From NCBI GenBank assembly GCA_934196125.1, contig CAKPVT010000002.1, positions 1-64,000 of the forward strand: DNA of 64,000 nt. Direction: 5' to 3'. The stretch is from an uncultured Streptococcus sp. (GTDB lineage: Bacteria > Bacillota > Bacilli > Lactobacillales > Streptococcaceae). Under the pieces are notes generated by a model. That model was not told where the DNA came from. It did not search any database and worked only from the letters and a program-made list of their open reading frames with translations. A program made the translations under genes and the position numbers. Positions 1-7,788 of this stretch are shown here, piece after piece. Within the stretch, counting starts at the first letter, position 1; each line of letters opens with the position of its first letter.

Positions 1-177
1 ACTAATGCCATTAAGCTTCCTTATTCTAATGCCAAACTTGAAGCAACCAACAAGCTCATCAAAGATATTAAACGAAACGCTTTTGGTTACAGGAACTTTG
101 ACAACTTTAAAAAACGTATTTACATCGCTTTGAACAGCAAAAAAGCGAGAACAACAATTGTTCTCGCTAGAACTTAA
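1..177 (+). CDS. ISL3-family transposase, C-terminal end (cut by window edge)
   Basis: An open frame runs in from the left edge and stops with TAA at 175-177. The last 58 residues contain YSNAKLEATN, IKRNAFGYRNF and FKKRIYIAL, the typical C-terminus of ISL3-family transposases of streptococci, which are DDE enzymes that move the element by cut and paste. Only the tail is visible, so it cannot be said whether the gene is intact. The final codons (144-168) form a 10-bp inverted repeat (AGCGAGAACA/TGTTCTCGCT) that could end the transcript. A matching terminal repeat follows at 183-208. Confidence 0.85.
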   Translation, partial: TNAIKLPYSNAKLEATNKLIKDIKRNAFGYRNFDNFKKRIYIALNSKKARTTIVLART

Positions 178-182
178 CTTTG

Positions 183-208
183 CCACCCACTACAGTTGAC
201 AAAGAGCC
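183..208. repeat. Right terminal inverted repeat of the ISL3-type element
   Basis: Read on the minus strand this begins GGCTCTTTGTCAACTGTAGT, a familiar end of streptococcal ISL3 elements, and lies 5 bases after the transposase stop. It marks the right edge of the insertion. The left end and any 8-bp target duplication lie outside the window. Confidence 0.65.
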
Positions 209-249
209 ACAAAAAAGGGACTGCACACTCTTCTTTTTAATATTTTCTT

Positions 250-501
250 TTACATATATTGTTCTACATGTTCAATTTCTTTTTGTAGTTCTTTTTCATC
301 GTACTTTTCATACTTGCCAGCTTCGTGTGCAATCTTTTTAATTTCATGCATGGCTTTTTTCTCAACAAGCCATTTTCTCATACTATGTTTTTTTGCATCT
401 TCATTTAGAGAATCTAATTCTTCTAAATTTGAATCCAGTTTGTTCAAAACATCTGCAATTTTTACTAATGCTTTTGCTTCTTTTTCTTCATAGTTTGACA
501 T
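250..501 (-). CDS. Small helical hypothetical protein (83 aa)
   Basis: I do not recognise this protein. It is highly charged, rich in Lys and Glu, with no signal peptide or membrane segment, and reads as two or three alpha helices able to form coiled coils. The ATG is preceded by a good ribosome-binding site (AAGGAG about 8-10 bases upstream), which argues that it is expressed. It lies between the end of an ISL3 element and a truncated DUF3800 gene, in an accessory zone. It may be cargo of a past insertion. Function unknown. Confidence 0.6.
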   Translation of the reverse strand: MSNYEEKEAKALVKIADVLNKLDSNLEELDSLNEDAKKHSMRKWLVEKKAMHEIKKIAHEAGKYEKYDEKELQKEIEHVEQYM

Positions 502-569
502 AATAGATACACTCCTTAAGTATTTGATACCTTAAGTCTACTCCTCTATTATTTTATTTGCAAATAAAA

Positions 570-620
570 AGCTCTATAATTTCTTAGCAGGATTTTACCC
601 ACTACAGAAATTATAGAGCT
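570..620 (-). terminator. 15-bp perfect hairpin, terminator-like and resembling an ISL3-type end
   Basis: AGCTCTATAATTTCT at 570-584 and its exact complement at 606-620 flank a 21-base loop. On the minus strand the stem is followed by TTTTTATTT, so it can end transcription from the DUF3800 remnant. The loop contains CCCACTACAG, also present in the ISL3 terminal repeat at 183-208, so the hairpin may derive from a related element. Confidence 0.55.
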
Positions 621-643
621 AGCATACGTTAGTCAGCCGATAA

Positions 644-1087
644 TTATGGTAAAAAATGTGTAATCATTTTTTGTTTTGATTCATTAATTTTCCCACTTTT
701 AGACAAATAATAAGCTTGATTTGCTATGATATCTGCCATTCTTATGTGTGCCTTCTTTGCTGAATTACAGTATTCAAGTTTTATTTCTTGCAAATTTTCA
801 AAAATAGGTGGATAAAATTTATTCCAATTATGATTATATATTCCGTTTTTAAATTCTGCTTCCAAAGCTTCTTTTAACTCATAGCATCCGTTGGTTGCTG
901 TCGTATGCTCATCATTGAAAATATACAATCTCTCAACTTCTTCGGATTTGATAATTTTTGAATCAATTAATTTTTCAAAAGCCCTTTTTAAACCTATTTT
1001 ATAAGCATAATCCAAAAATCGTTGCTTGCTCTTTTTATCTTCAAAAATCCTGTTCAAAACATTAGATTGTTTTATAACGATAGAATA
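644..1087 (-). pseudogene. DUF3800-domain protein, N-terminally truncated
   Basis: The C-terminal half of a DUF3800 protein: it has the conserved DEHTTATNGCYEL stretch and the IRMADIIANQAYY motif near the end. DUF3800 proteins are usually over 200 residues and begin with an Asp-rich nuclease-like strand (FxDESG), which is missing here. A TTG at 1055-1057 gives a 137-codon ORF, but the same frame stays open and family-like upstream (SIVIKQSNVLNRIFEDKKSK) until it runs into the adhesin stop codon near 1090. The 5' half was therefore cut off at about 1088. Members occur in mobile and defence islands; this copy is probably inactive. Confidence 0.7.
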
Positions 1088-1089
1088 AG

Positions 1090-3489
1090 TTAATTTTCTT
1101 TACGTTTACGAACACCCACTAGTCCGGCTAAGGTCATGAAAACACCTGCAATGCTTGCTAGGATGCTAGCAGTACTTGTTTCATCTCCCGTCATTGGAAG
1201 AACACTTGATTTCACAAGTTGTGGTGCTTCTGGTGTTGCTGGTGTTGCTGGTGTTGCTGGTTTGTCATACGCAACAGTATGCATATCCATCTCAAGCTGT
1301 GGTGTCTCAACTTCCATTTCAGTTGTTTTATTAACACCTACCTCATGAACAGCTGTTTCAATTTGAATCGTTGGAACATCAACTTTTTGATAGTCAGGTG
1401 CTGTAGGTTCTTTCTCATAATTAGGTGCTTCTGGTGGTGTTGGTAGTGTCAAAACAGGTGCTGCGACATCACTTGAAAAGGCAAACCAGAACTTACCGTA
1501 TTCATGTCTTTTAGCATCTGCGCCAGCATCCATAACAATATCAAATGAGATAGTATCACCACTTGATACGACACCAACAGCTGCTCCATACCAACGATTA
1601 GCTTGCGTGGCACCATCCCAATAATTATTCGGATCAGTAGCTGGGTTGGCATCGAATCGTGAACCATTTGAAACATAATCATTGTAGTTACCGGCATAAA
1701 GAACACCATCTTTATAAATGACACTCGAACCAGCAATCGTTTCAATTTTGATATTTGATGATAAGTTATGAATGGATTCTCCGTAACCACTTCCTGTATA
1801 TTTTTGCGTTTTATTCAAAGAATTGAAAGCGATCAAAGCAGGATTCTTCTCGTTAAATGTTATCACTTGACCTTTTTCATCAAAAAATTGAATAGACATT
1901 CCAATGTGACTACTTTGTGAACCATTTTGTTCACCGTTCTTATCAGCAGTATCAAAATCAGATGACATAATCATTACTGTAATGTTTGGATTTTGGTTAA
2001 TATATAGTCCATTCACAGCATCTTTAGCAGTATAGACATAGACTACCTTATCGATTTTGACGCCATTATAATAAGAATTTTTCAGGTTAGTGTAAGTGAC
2101 CGTCACACTCTCACCTTTGTGCAGAACAACTCGATAACTATCTGTTCCGTTATTAGGATCTGTACTGTTATTAGCGATAACTGACCCATCAGACTTGACA
2201 ATTGTAACGTGGGCATCTGCTTCCGATTTGAAAATAAGTCCTTGAGTATAAGTATTATTTAGGTAACCATCTTTACCTTTATTAGCTTCATATTCAGCTA
2301 ACTTCTTATCATAATCAGCTTTAGCAGCTTCATATTGAGCAAGTTTTTTCTCATAGTCAGCTTTTAGCTGAGCGTTATGCTCATTAACTTTTTGAACTTC
2401 TGCATCATATGCAGCTTTCAATTCGGCGTTTTTCTTATCAATCTCTTGAATTTTAGCTTTGATTTCAGCTAGTTTCTTATTGGCTTCTTCAATACTTGAG
2501 ACAGTGACTTTATTCCCAGTGATGGTTTGAGTAACAGCGTTGAGAGAAGCCATCAAATCTTGCAGTTGCTTGTTAACACCATTTTGAGCATTGATAATTT
2601 CTTCAAGTTTTTGTTTTTGCGCTTCAGCATCTGCTAACGCATCGTCTGCCTTATCATAATTTTGTTTCTCAGCTGTTGTGATGATCACACCTGCTTCTTC
2701 AGCTTTCTTTTTGGCTTCCTCAATGAGCTTATTAGCTTCTGCTTCAGTTTTCTTATCCGCAATCAATTTATTTGTCGCATCTTCGATAAGTTTTTGAACT
2801 TCGGCAAGTTTAGCTTTTGCTTCTTCGATAGAAGTCACCGTTGTTGGCTTAAGTGTAACGGTTAGACCTGCTTTTTGAGCCAATTCTTGAGCCTGTTTGA
2901 TAGCTTCATCAAGAGCTTTTTGTGTTTCCGCAAATTTCTCTACTTCAGCCTTTTGCTTATCCGCATCAGCTTGAGCTTGATTAGAATCGGTATAGTGGTT
3001 TTCACCATTCACTTCAACTTTCACACCTGCATCACCAAGAATATCCTTAGTGTTTTCCACCGTTTGATTAATCTTTCCTTGTTCTGGTGTTGTTGCTTCA
3101 GGCAACTGAATATTAGTCTCTTCTTTTGGTGTTTCAACGACTTCACCAGTTGAACCTGTTACGTCAGATGATGTCGTATCTTCTTTAGGTGTTTCTACCA
3201 CTTCATCAGTTGCTGGTGATGTTGTATCAGTAGCAGGTGTTTCTTCCCCAACACTTGTAGTAACAGATGGTGATACATCTGTTTGAACTACTGTACTATC
3301 TTGAATCGTTAAAACCGATTGTGATGTTTCCGTATCTTGAGCGACTGTTACTTCATCAGCGCTAACGTGACCGCCTAAAAAAGCAAGCCCTAAAGCAATC
3401 CCACATACCAGACCGTATGCTTTACTTTTACGAAAATATCCATGTCCATTCACTTCTGAGCGCTCATTAAATAAAACCTTTTTATTCAT
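1090..3489 (-). CDS. LPXTG-anchored GbpC/antigen I/II-type glucan-binding adhesin
   Basis: A 799-residue surface protein. The N-terminus has a signal peptide of the FRKSKAYGLVCGIALG type (YSIRK-like) ending near HVSADE. A Thr/Val/Pro-rich stretch (about 45-140) is followed by long Lys/Glu/Ala coiled-coil repeats (about 150-400), including AQYEAAKADYDKKLAEYEA. A globular GbpC/Spa lectin domain (about 405-680) follows, with WDGATQANRWYGAAVGVV near its end. Next come a Pro-rich wall-spanning part, the sortase motif LPMTG, a hydrophobic segment and the KRKEN tail. GbpC-type lectins bind dextran/glucan and promote aggregation and biofilm. The start has GGAGG at 3496-3500. Expression is probably controlled by a G-tract promoter just upstream. 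No clear terminator follows; the next sequence is a truncated DUF3800 gene. Confidence 0.85.
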   Translation of the reverse strand: MNKKVLFNERSEVNGHGYFRKSKAYGLVCGIALGLAFLGGHVSADEVTVAQDTETSQSVLTIQDSTVVQTDVSPSVTTSVGEETPATDTTSPATDEVVETPKEDTTSSDVTGSTGEVVETPKEETNIQLPEATTPEQGKINQTVENTKDILGDAGVKVEVNGENHYTDSNQAQADADKQKAEVEKFAETQKALDEAIKQAQELAQKAGLTVTLKPTTVTSIEEAKAKLAEVQKLIEDATNKLIADKKTEAEANKLIEEAKKKAEEAGVIITTAEKQNYDKADDALADAEAQKQKLEEIINAQNGVNKQLQDLMASLNAVTQTITGNKVTVSSIEEANKKLAEIKAKIQEIDKKNAELKAAYDAEVQKVNEHNAQLKADYEKKLAQYEAAKADYDKKLAEYEANKGKDGYLNNTYTQGLIFKSEADAHVTIVKSDGSVIANNSTDPNNGTDSYRVVLHKGESVTVTYTNLKNSYYNGVKIDKVVYVYTAKDAVNGLYINQNPNITVMIMSSDFDTADKNGEQNGSQSSHIGMSIQFFDEKGQVITFNEKNPALIAFNSLNKTQKYTGSGYGESIHNLSSNIKIETIAGSSVIYKDGVLYAGNYNDYVSNGSRFDANPATDPNNYWDGATQANRWYGAAVGVVSSGDTISFDIVMDAGADAKRHEYGKFWFAFSSDVAAPVLTLPTPPEAPNYEKEPTAPDYQKVDVPTIQIETAVHEVGVNKTTEMEVETPQLEMDMHTVAYDKPATPATPATPEAPQLVKSSVLPMTGDETSTASILASIAGVFMTLAGLVGVRKRKEN

Positions 3490-3546
3490 TGGTTTCCTCC
3501 ATTTTTATTTATGGTCTCTATTTACCAAAGACCACTCTACACTTAC

Positions 3547-3574
3547 ATTATACCCCCCCCCCCCGAAAAGTCAA
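3547..3574 (-). promoter_or_regulatory. Adhesin promoter with a poly(G) tract in the -35/-10 spacer
   Basis: On the minus strand: -35 TTGACT (3574-3569), a 16-base spacer made of TTTC plus 12 G, then a perfect -10 TATAAT (3552-3547). Transcription would start near 3540, giving a leader of about 50 bases with a small hairpin (TGGTCT/AGACCA at 3512-3534). A run of 12 identical G inside the spacer would change promoter strength whenever it gains or loses a base. Confidence 0.8.
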
Positions 3575-3657
3575 CTATATTATTACTTTTTTTCATAAAC
3601 AACAGCCTTTTTTACATGTGGTCGATAAAGAGAGCAGCGTCTTCAATGATGCCATTC

Positions 3658-3735
3658 TCAATTCATGAGAATAGCGTCAGCAAGATTGAGCTCCAAACTC
3701 AACTGATTTGTCTTATACTCTTTATACATCGTCAT
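3658..3735 (-). pseudogene. Possible N-terminal scrap of a transposase
   Basis: A 25-codon frame from ATG (3733-3735) to TGA (3658-3660) encodes KEYKTNQLSLELNL, which resembles the YNxNQ-xLPL start of IS1182-type transposases. The rest of the gene is absent. The match is short and could be chance. The remainder of 3575-3888 holds terminators but no gene I can support. Confidence 0.25.
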
Positions 3736-3779
3736 GGCTTTCTAGTTGTTTTTTTATGATATAAACCATGACATAGGAA

Positions 3780-3816
3780 AACGAGTAGCTCCAACTGCGG
3801 AAGTACTCGTTTTTTT
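3780..3816. terminator. Hairpin terminator (ACGAGTA/TACTCGT)
   Basis: A 7-bp stem at 3781-3787 and 3804-3810 is followed on the plus strand by a run of T. The upstream side (GGAAA) makes it weaker in the other direction. No intact plus-strand gene ends here, so it may be left over from the lost element upstream. Confidence 0.5.
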
Positions 3817-3843
3817 GTATTCTGAAGGTTAACAAATCCCAAC

Positions 3844-3868
3844 AAAAAAGCCGAGCCAAATGCTCAGC
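3844..3868 (-). terminator. pepO terminator
   Basis: On the minus strand GCTGAGC-ATTTG-GCTCGGC (with one G-U pair) is followed by TTTTTTG, 20 bases after the pepO stop codon. This is a standard Rho-independent terminator. Confidence 0.75.
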
Positions 3869-3888
3869 TTCAAACTTTTTTCAACAAA

Positions 3889-5784
3889 TCACCAAATGAT
3901 AACGCGTTCTTCTGGTGCGCGCCACATTGGGTCTCCTGCTTTGATGTCAAATTCTGTGTGGAATTCATCAAAGTTTGTCAATGTAACATTGGTACGAAGT
4001 TTACCTGGTGCGTGAACGTCAATGCTTGTTAACATTTGCATATATTCATCACGCGCTTTCATGCGCCAAATCGTTGCAAAGTTGATGAAGAAATCACGCG
4101 CTGAGAAATCCTCGTCTTGTTTTGCAGCTTTGAGCGCACAGGCCACACCACCAAGGTCAGCCACATTTTCAGAAACGGTTAATTTACCATTGACTTTCGC
4201 ACCATATGAATCTAAGCCGTCAAATTGGTCAACGATTTTATCCGTACGTTCTGTAAAAGCTTTGTAATCAGCTTCTTTCCACCAGTTATTGAGGCTTCCA
4301 TGTTCGTCAAATGATGCACCATTGGTATCAAAAGCATGTGAAATTTCATGGGCAATAACCGCACCAATACCACCATAGTTAGCAGATGAACTTTGTTCTA
4401 AACTGTAAAATGGGGCTTGTAAGATAGCCGCTGGAAAGACAATCTGATTTTGTTGTGGGTCATAGTAAGCATTAACCATATGGGCAGGCATATGCCATTC
4501 ACTACGGTCAACAGGCTTATTCCATTTACTCCAGCTATGTGCGATTGAAATTTTAGCAAGGTTTTGCGCATTTTCAACTAATGACAACGAGTCATCAATG
4601 ATTTTCTTAGCATAAGTTTCTGGCAATTTTTCAGGATAACCAATGTGTGGTGTAATCACGTTTAATTTAACAATGGCTTTATCACGTGTTTCTTTTGCCA
4701 ACCAATCTGCTGATGTCAAACGTTTCTTGTAAACATCAATCATTGTCGTTACTTTATGCTCCACATCAGCTTTAGCTTCTGGAGAGAATTTTTGCCCAGC
4801 ATACCAAAAACCAAGTGCTTGGTTGTAAGGACCTGAAGCTAAGTAATAAGCCGCTTTTTTCTTATCCATAGCCTGTGGTGTTCCTGAAAGCGCACGACCA
4901 TAAGCACCTGAAAGCACACGAATGTCATCTGTTAAGTAACCGTTAAACGCCCCCGTAGCTGATAAAACCAAATCCGCCTTTAGCAAATCCCAGTTCTTTT
5001 CTGAATAATAGTCAGCAGCAAACTCTGTCCAGAAACGTTCTTCAGGAACAATCACTTTGTCAGGAATTTCTCCCAAAATTTGCGTGAAAATAGCGTCCAA
5101 AGGCAATTCTGGTGCTAATTTTGTAAAATCAGCCCAATCATACGGGTGATAAAGTTTGACGTACTCAGAAGATTCTTCACGTGACAAAACATATTTAGCG
5201 ACTTTGGCATCTAATGCAATCACCTTGTCAAGCAAGTCTTTCGTTTCTTCAGCTGAAAAACCAAATTTTGGCAATAATTCTTCTTGCATTTGACGCCAGA
5301 TAGCTAGTAATTTTTTACCTTTTTCGTTATCTTCGGCATAGTAAGTTGTATCAGGCAAGATTGTTCCAGGAGCTTCTGCCCAAAGAACATTAAGCTGCGC
5401 GTTCATGAAATCTGGGGCAACACCAAGTGGAAATTCATTTGGTTTTCCTGCCATTTCAAAATCTGCCATTTTGCCTGCAAATTCAGCAAAAGAATCCAAG
5501 TTTTTGTATTCTTCAATTAATGGAAGAACTGGCGCGACACCAACTTCTTCACGTTTATCATAATCTGAAGTCATACGATGAAACTTGATATAGTTTTGTA
5601 AAATACTATCCTCTGGTACATCTTCGTCGCTAAGCCATTTATCTGTTGTCGCCAACATTAAGTCTTCAATCTCATCGGCTAAATCTGAAAAACCACCTGT
5701 ACGTGGTTTATCATCAGGAATGACAGCTGTTTTTTCCCATTCGCCATTGACAGCGTCATAAAAATCGTCTTGATATCGAGTCAT
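3889..5784 (-). CDS. pepO: M13-family neutral endopeptidase PepO
   Basis: A 631-residue zinc metallopeptidase, full length for the streptococcal PepO family. The catalytic motif HEISH (HExxH) sits in VIAHEISHAFD near residue 480, and the second zinc-binding/active-site motif ENVADLGG (ExxxD) near 540. NAYYDPQQNQIVFPAAILQ is the conserved substrate-binding strand, and the protein ends in the family's usual Trp (ERVIIW). No signal peptide is seen, so it acts in the cytoplasm or is released by a non-classical route. It cleaves oligopeptides. The ATG follows an AAAGGAG site and the gene is monocistronic, with its own terminator. Confidence 0.95.
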   Translation of the reverse strand: MTRYQDDFYDAVNGEWEKTAVIPDDKPRTGGFSDLADEIEDLMLATTDKWLSDEDVPEDSILQNYIKFHRMTSDYDKREEVGVAPVLPLIEEYKNLDSFAEFAGKMADFEMAGKPNEFPLGVAPDFMNAQLNVLWAEAPGTILPDTTYYAEDNEKGKKLLAIWRQMQEELLPKFGFSAEETKDLLDKVIALDAKVAKYVLSREESSEYVKLYHPYDWADFTKLAPELPLDAIFTQILGEIPDKVIVPEERFWTEFAADYYSEKNWDLLKADLVLSATGAFNGYLTDDIRVLSGAYGRALSGTPQAMDKKKAAYYLASGPYNQALGFWYAGQKFSPEAKADVEHKVTTMIDVYKKRLTSADWLAKETRDKAIVKLNVITPHIGYPEKLPETYAKKIIDDSLSLVENAQNLAKISIAHSWSKWNKPVDRSEWHMPAHMVNAYYDPQQNQIVFPAAILQAPFYSLEQSSSANYGGIGAVIAHEISHAFDTNGASFDEHGSLNNWWKEADYKAFTERTDKIVDQFDGLDSYGAKVNGKLTVSENVADLGGVACALKAAKQDEDFSARDFFINFATIWRMKARDEYMQMLTSIDVHAPGKLRTNVTLTNFDEFHTEFDIKAGDPMWRAPEERVIIW

Positions 5785-5919
5785 AAAAAATCTCCTTTAA
5801 TCTATTAGAACCATTTTATCAAAAAAACGTGAGAATAGCAGATATAAAGCGCATTTGTTAGAGATTAAATAACGGACTTTCTGACACTTTTTTGCTATAC
5901 TTAGGGCAAGGAGGCGACT

Positions 5920-6900
5920 ATGACTAAAAAACATTATAATTGGGCAACCCTAGGAACTGGTGTCATTGCTAATGAATTAGCGCAAGCGCTTCAACAACAA
6001 GGGCGAAAACTCTATTCTGTTGCTAACCGTACTTATGATAAGGGGCTAGCTTTCGCTGAGAAATATGGCATTGACAGAGTTTATCAAACTATTGATGAGG
6101 TATTTGACGACCCTAACGTAGATATTATTTACATCTCAACGCCACACAATACACACATTAACTTTTTGCGCAAAGCCCTAGCAAACAGCAAACACGTCTT
6201 ATGTGAAAAGTCAATTACGCTTAACGCTGACGAATTGGACGAAGCTATCAAGCTAGCTGAAGAAAATCACGTCATTTTAGCAGAAGCCATGACCATTTTC
6301 CATATGCCAATTTACCGCAAGCTTTCAGAAATCATTGCGACTGGAAAACTCGGTGAATTGAAGCTCATTCAAATGAATTTTGGCAGCTACAAAGAATACG
6401 ATATGACAAACCGTTTCTTTAATCGTCAGTTAGCTGGCGGTGCACTTCTTGATATTGGTGTCTATGCTCTTTCTTTTGTCCGTTGGTTTATGACATCAAC
6501 GCCGACTCAAATTGCTTCCCAAGTAAAACTAGCTCCGACAGGAGTCGATGAGCAAGCTGGGATTTTGCTAACGAACAGCCAAGGCGAAATGGCAACTCTG
6601 ACGTTAAGCCTTCACGCCAAACAGCCAAAACGTGGAACAATCGTCTACGATAAAGGCTATATCGAACTTTACGAATACCCTCGTGGGCAAAAAGCGGTGA
6701 TTACCTATACCGAGGACGGACATCAAGAAGTCATCGAAGCTGGAAGTACCGCACTCGCTCTTTCCTACGAAGTCGCTGACATGGAAAATGCCGTTTCTGG
6801 TCAAGAAAATGCCATGCACCTCGACTACACCAAAGACGTCATGGACATTATGACAAAACTCCGCAAAGACTGGAATCTCACTTACCCAGAAGAAGAATAA
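5920..6900 (+). CDS. Gfo/Idh/MocA-family NAD(P)-dependent oxidoreductase
   Basis: 326 residues. An N-terminal Rossmann fold starts WATLGTGVIANELAQAL (cofactor loop GTGVIA), followed by YISTPHNTH and CEKSITLNADE, the family's EKP-like active-site segment with Ser in place of Pro. The C-terminal half has the alpha/beta substrate domain (GGALLDIGVYALSF). Members oxidise or reduce sugars, inositol or dihydrodiols; the substrate here cannot be told. A strong GGAGG site precedes the ATG and TATACT at 5896-5901 is a likely -10 box. It is divergent from pepO and stands alone. Confidence 0.88.
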   Translation: MTKKHYNWATLGTGVIANELAQALQQQGRKLYSVANRTYDKGLAFAEKYGIDRVYQTIDEVFDDPNVDIIYISTPHNTHINFLRKALANSKHVLCEKSITLNADELDEAIKLAEENHVILAEAMTIFHMPIYRKLSEIIATGKLGELKLIQMNFGSYKEYDMTNRFFNRQLAGGALLDIGVYALSFVRWFMTSTPTQIASQVKLAPTGVDEQAGILLTNSQGEMATLTLSLHAKQPKRGTIVYDKGYIELYEYPRGQKAVITYTEDGHQEVIEAGSTALALSYEVADMENAVSGQENAMHLDYTKDVMDIMTKLRKDWNLTYPEEE

Positions 6901-6934
6901 AACTCTTGACATTACAAGGTTTTTAATCGAAAAT

Positions 6935-7117
6935 TCACCTTAAAAAAGAACCATCAGTAGTACTTGAAGTAAATTCAGCTGTACCACTTGGTGTAGTTGT
7001 TTCCACGAGTTTGTAATCACCATCATCGATTCTTTCAAATTCGAAAGTAGTCACGCCAGTGATTTCATCACCAACAGCGTTCCAGTCACCAGATTTTTCA
7101 CTATTTATGAGAAAAGA
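6935..7117 (-). pseudogene. Fragment of a pilin-like (Cna-B type) surface protein
   Basis: An open stretch of about 60 codons reads GDWNAVGDEITGVTTFEFE and DDGDYKLVETTTPSGTAEF before a stop at 6935-6937. The pattern 'TGVTTF...L.DGDYKLVETTTPSG' is typical of Cna-B/SpaA-type domains of LPXTG pilins. There is no start codon, signal peptide or sorting signal. It is a leftover of a deleted surface-protein gene. Confidence 0.5.
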
Positions 7118-7130
7118 CAGTTTTTCTCAT
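7107..7130. terminator. ATGAGAAAA/TTTTCTCAT hairpin
   Basis: A 9-bp perfect stem (7107-7115 and 7122-7130) with a 6-base loop lies at the upstream edge of the pilin-like fragment. It may act as a weak terminator. Confidence 0.4.
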
Positions 7131-7155
7131 TTATTAACATATTATAAACTTATAG

Positions 7156-7171
7156 TTGACAGTATTGTCAA
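7156..7171. promoter_or_regulatory. Palindrome TTGACA-GTAT-TGTCAA
   Basis: An inverted repeat of 6+6 bases, almost identical to the perfect 16-bp palindrome at 54129-54144. It may be a regulator-binding site. The first half also equals a consensus -35 hexamer, but no well-placed -10 follows. Confidence 0.35.
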
Positions 7172-7261
7172 ACGAATTAACAAGCTTATTACCAATAATT
7201 AGCTTTTTACACCTTTAGGGTTTACATTGGTATTGACAGTTGTTTAACAAGCTTTACAATT

Positions 7262-7463
7262 TTTGACATCGTTTCTCACTATAATCGCCCTTAGGTAACA
7301 ATGTGTTGCAAAGCACACACTAGTCACTTTTTATGTTCTCGCAAGTTTATAACTACAGGTTATCGTAGCACCAAAAAGCCTAGCATAGACAACGAACCTA
7401 ACCCCAAGAATTCGGCAAGAATCTAACAATTGGGATGCGGTTTATTATCCGTGCTAGGCTTTT
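7262..7463 (+). ncRNA. Candidate structured RNA of about 200 bases
   Basis: A promoter TTGACA (7233-7238) - 16 bases - TACAAT (7255-7260) precedes a stretch without ORFs that is rich in nested inverted repeats. A 12-bp stem (AAAAGCCTAGCA at 7374-7385 with TGCTAGGCTTTT at 7452-7463) encloses AACC/GGTT and CCCAA/TTGGG pairings and ends in TTTT. Smaller hairpins lie at about 7312-7330 and 7352-7367. The length and shape suggest a stable regulatory RNA, but I cannot match it to a known family; 6S RNA was considered and not confirmed. The opposite strand also ends the long stem in TTTTT, so orientation is uncertain. Confidence 0.4.
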
Positions 7464-7488
7464 ATTCATGAAATTTTCTGTGGACAAG

Positions 7489-7783
7489 CCAAAGTATTCT
7501 GCAAATACGTAAAAAAAGCCGAAAATCACCAACTTTTTTACACAGATATCAACACTTATTCACAACTTGTGGATAAGTATGGCTATATACTGGGGATAAC
7601 TTGTGTATAAACATGCCAAGAATCCTATAATATCAAGCTTTAGCTCAAATCCACAGAATTTAAAAATACCTTGTTTATAACTCATTTTTCACAAGAAGAA
7701 ATTACCACAAAACTTACTAAAAACCTTGATTTCAAGGGATTTCTAACATTTTCAGTAAAAAAGAAGTTGTGTACTTTTCCACA
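7489..7783. other. Cluster of DnaA boxes
   Basis: Six matches to TTWTNCACA lie within 250 bases: 7536-7544 (+), 7556-7564 (+), 7568-7576 (-, perfect TTATCCACA), 7602-7610 (-), 7685-7693 (+) and 7775-7783 (+). Near matches are at 7489-7497 and 7591-7599. The sequence is AT-rich and carries no gene. Such clusters bind the initiator DnaA. This is unlikely to be oriC, because dnaA and dnaN are not here, so it may titrate DnaA or regulate neighbours. Confidence 0.6.
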
Positions 7784-7788
7784 ACTTC
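7757..7788 (-). terminator. Strong minus-strand terminator
   Basis: A 9-bp perfect stem GAAGTTGTG/CACAACTTC (7763-7771, 7780-7788) is followed on the minus strand by six T. It would end a transcript coming from the csRNA/ruvB side. No ORF lies upstream of it, so a small RNA is implied. Confidence 0.65.

Noticed and set aside
518..540. CTTAAG...CTTAAG repeat as a CiaR box
   Set aside because: The two copies are 16 bases apart instead of 11 and no -10 box is correctly placed.
3511..3759. Plus-strand 82-codon ORF reading through the C-tract
   Set aside because: No ribosome-binding site; it runs antisense over the adhesin promoter and its Pro run is just the C homopolymer.
7274..7286. Perfect TTGACA and TATAAT near 7264-7286 as one promoter
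   Set aside because: Only 11 bases separate them, too short for sigma-A; the TTGACA at 7233 with TACAAT at 7255 is better spaced.
7373..7463. 6S RNA, SRP RNA, tmRNA or RNase P RNA
   Set aside because: The closing stem encloses only about 90 bases and none of the conserved cores of these RNAs could be found by eye. Kept only as an unnamed structured RNA.
7489..7783. Chromosomal origin of replication
   Set aside because: dnaA and dnaN are absent, the neighbours are ruvB and an oxidoreductase, and gene orientation points to an origin beyond the right edge.
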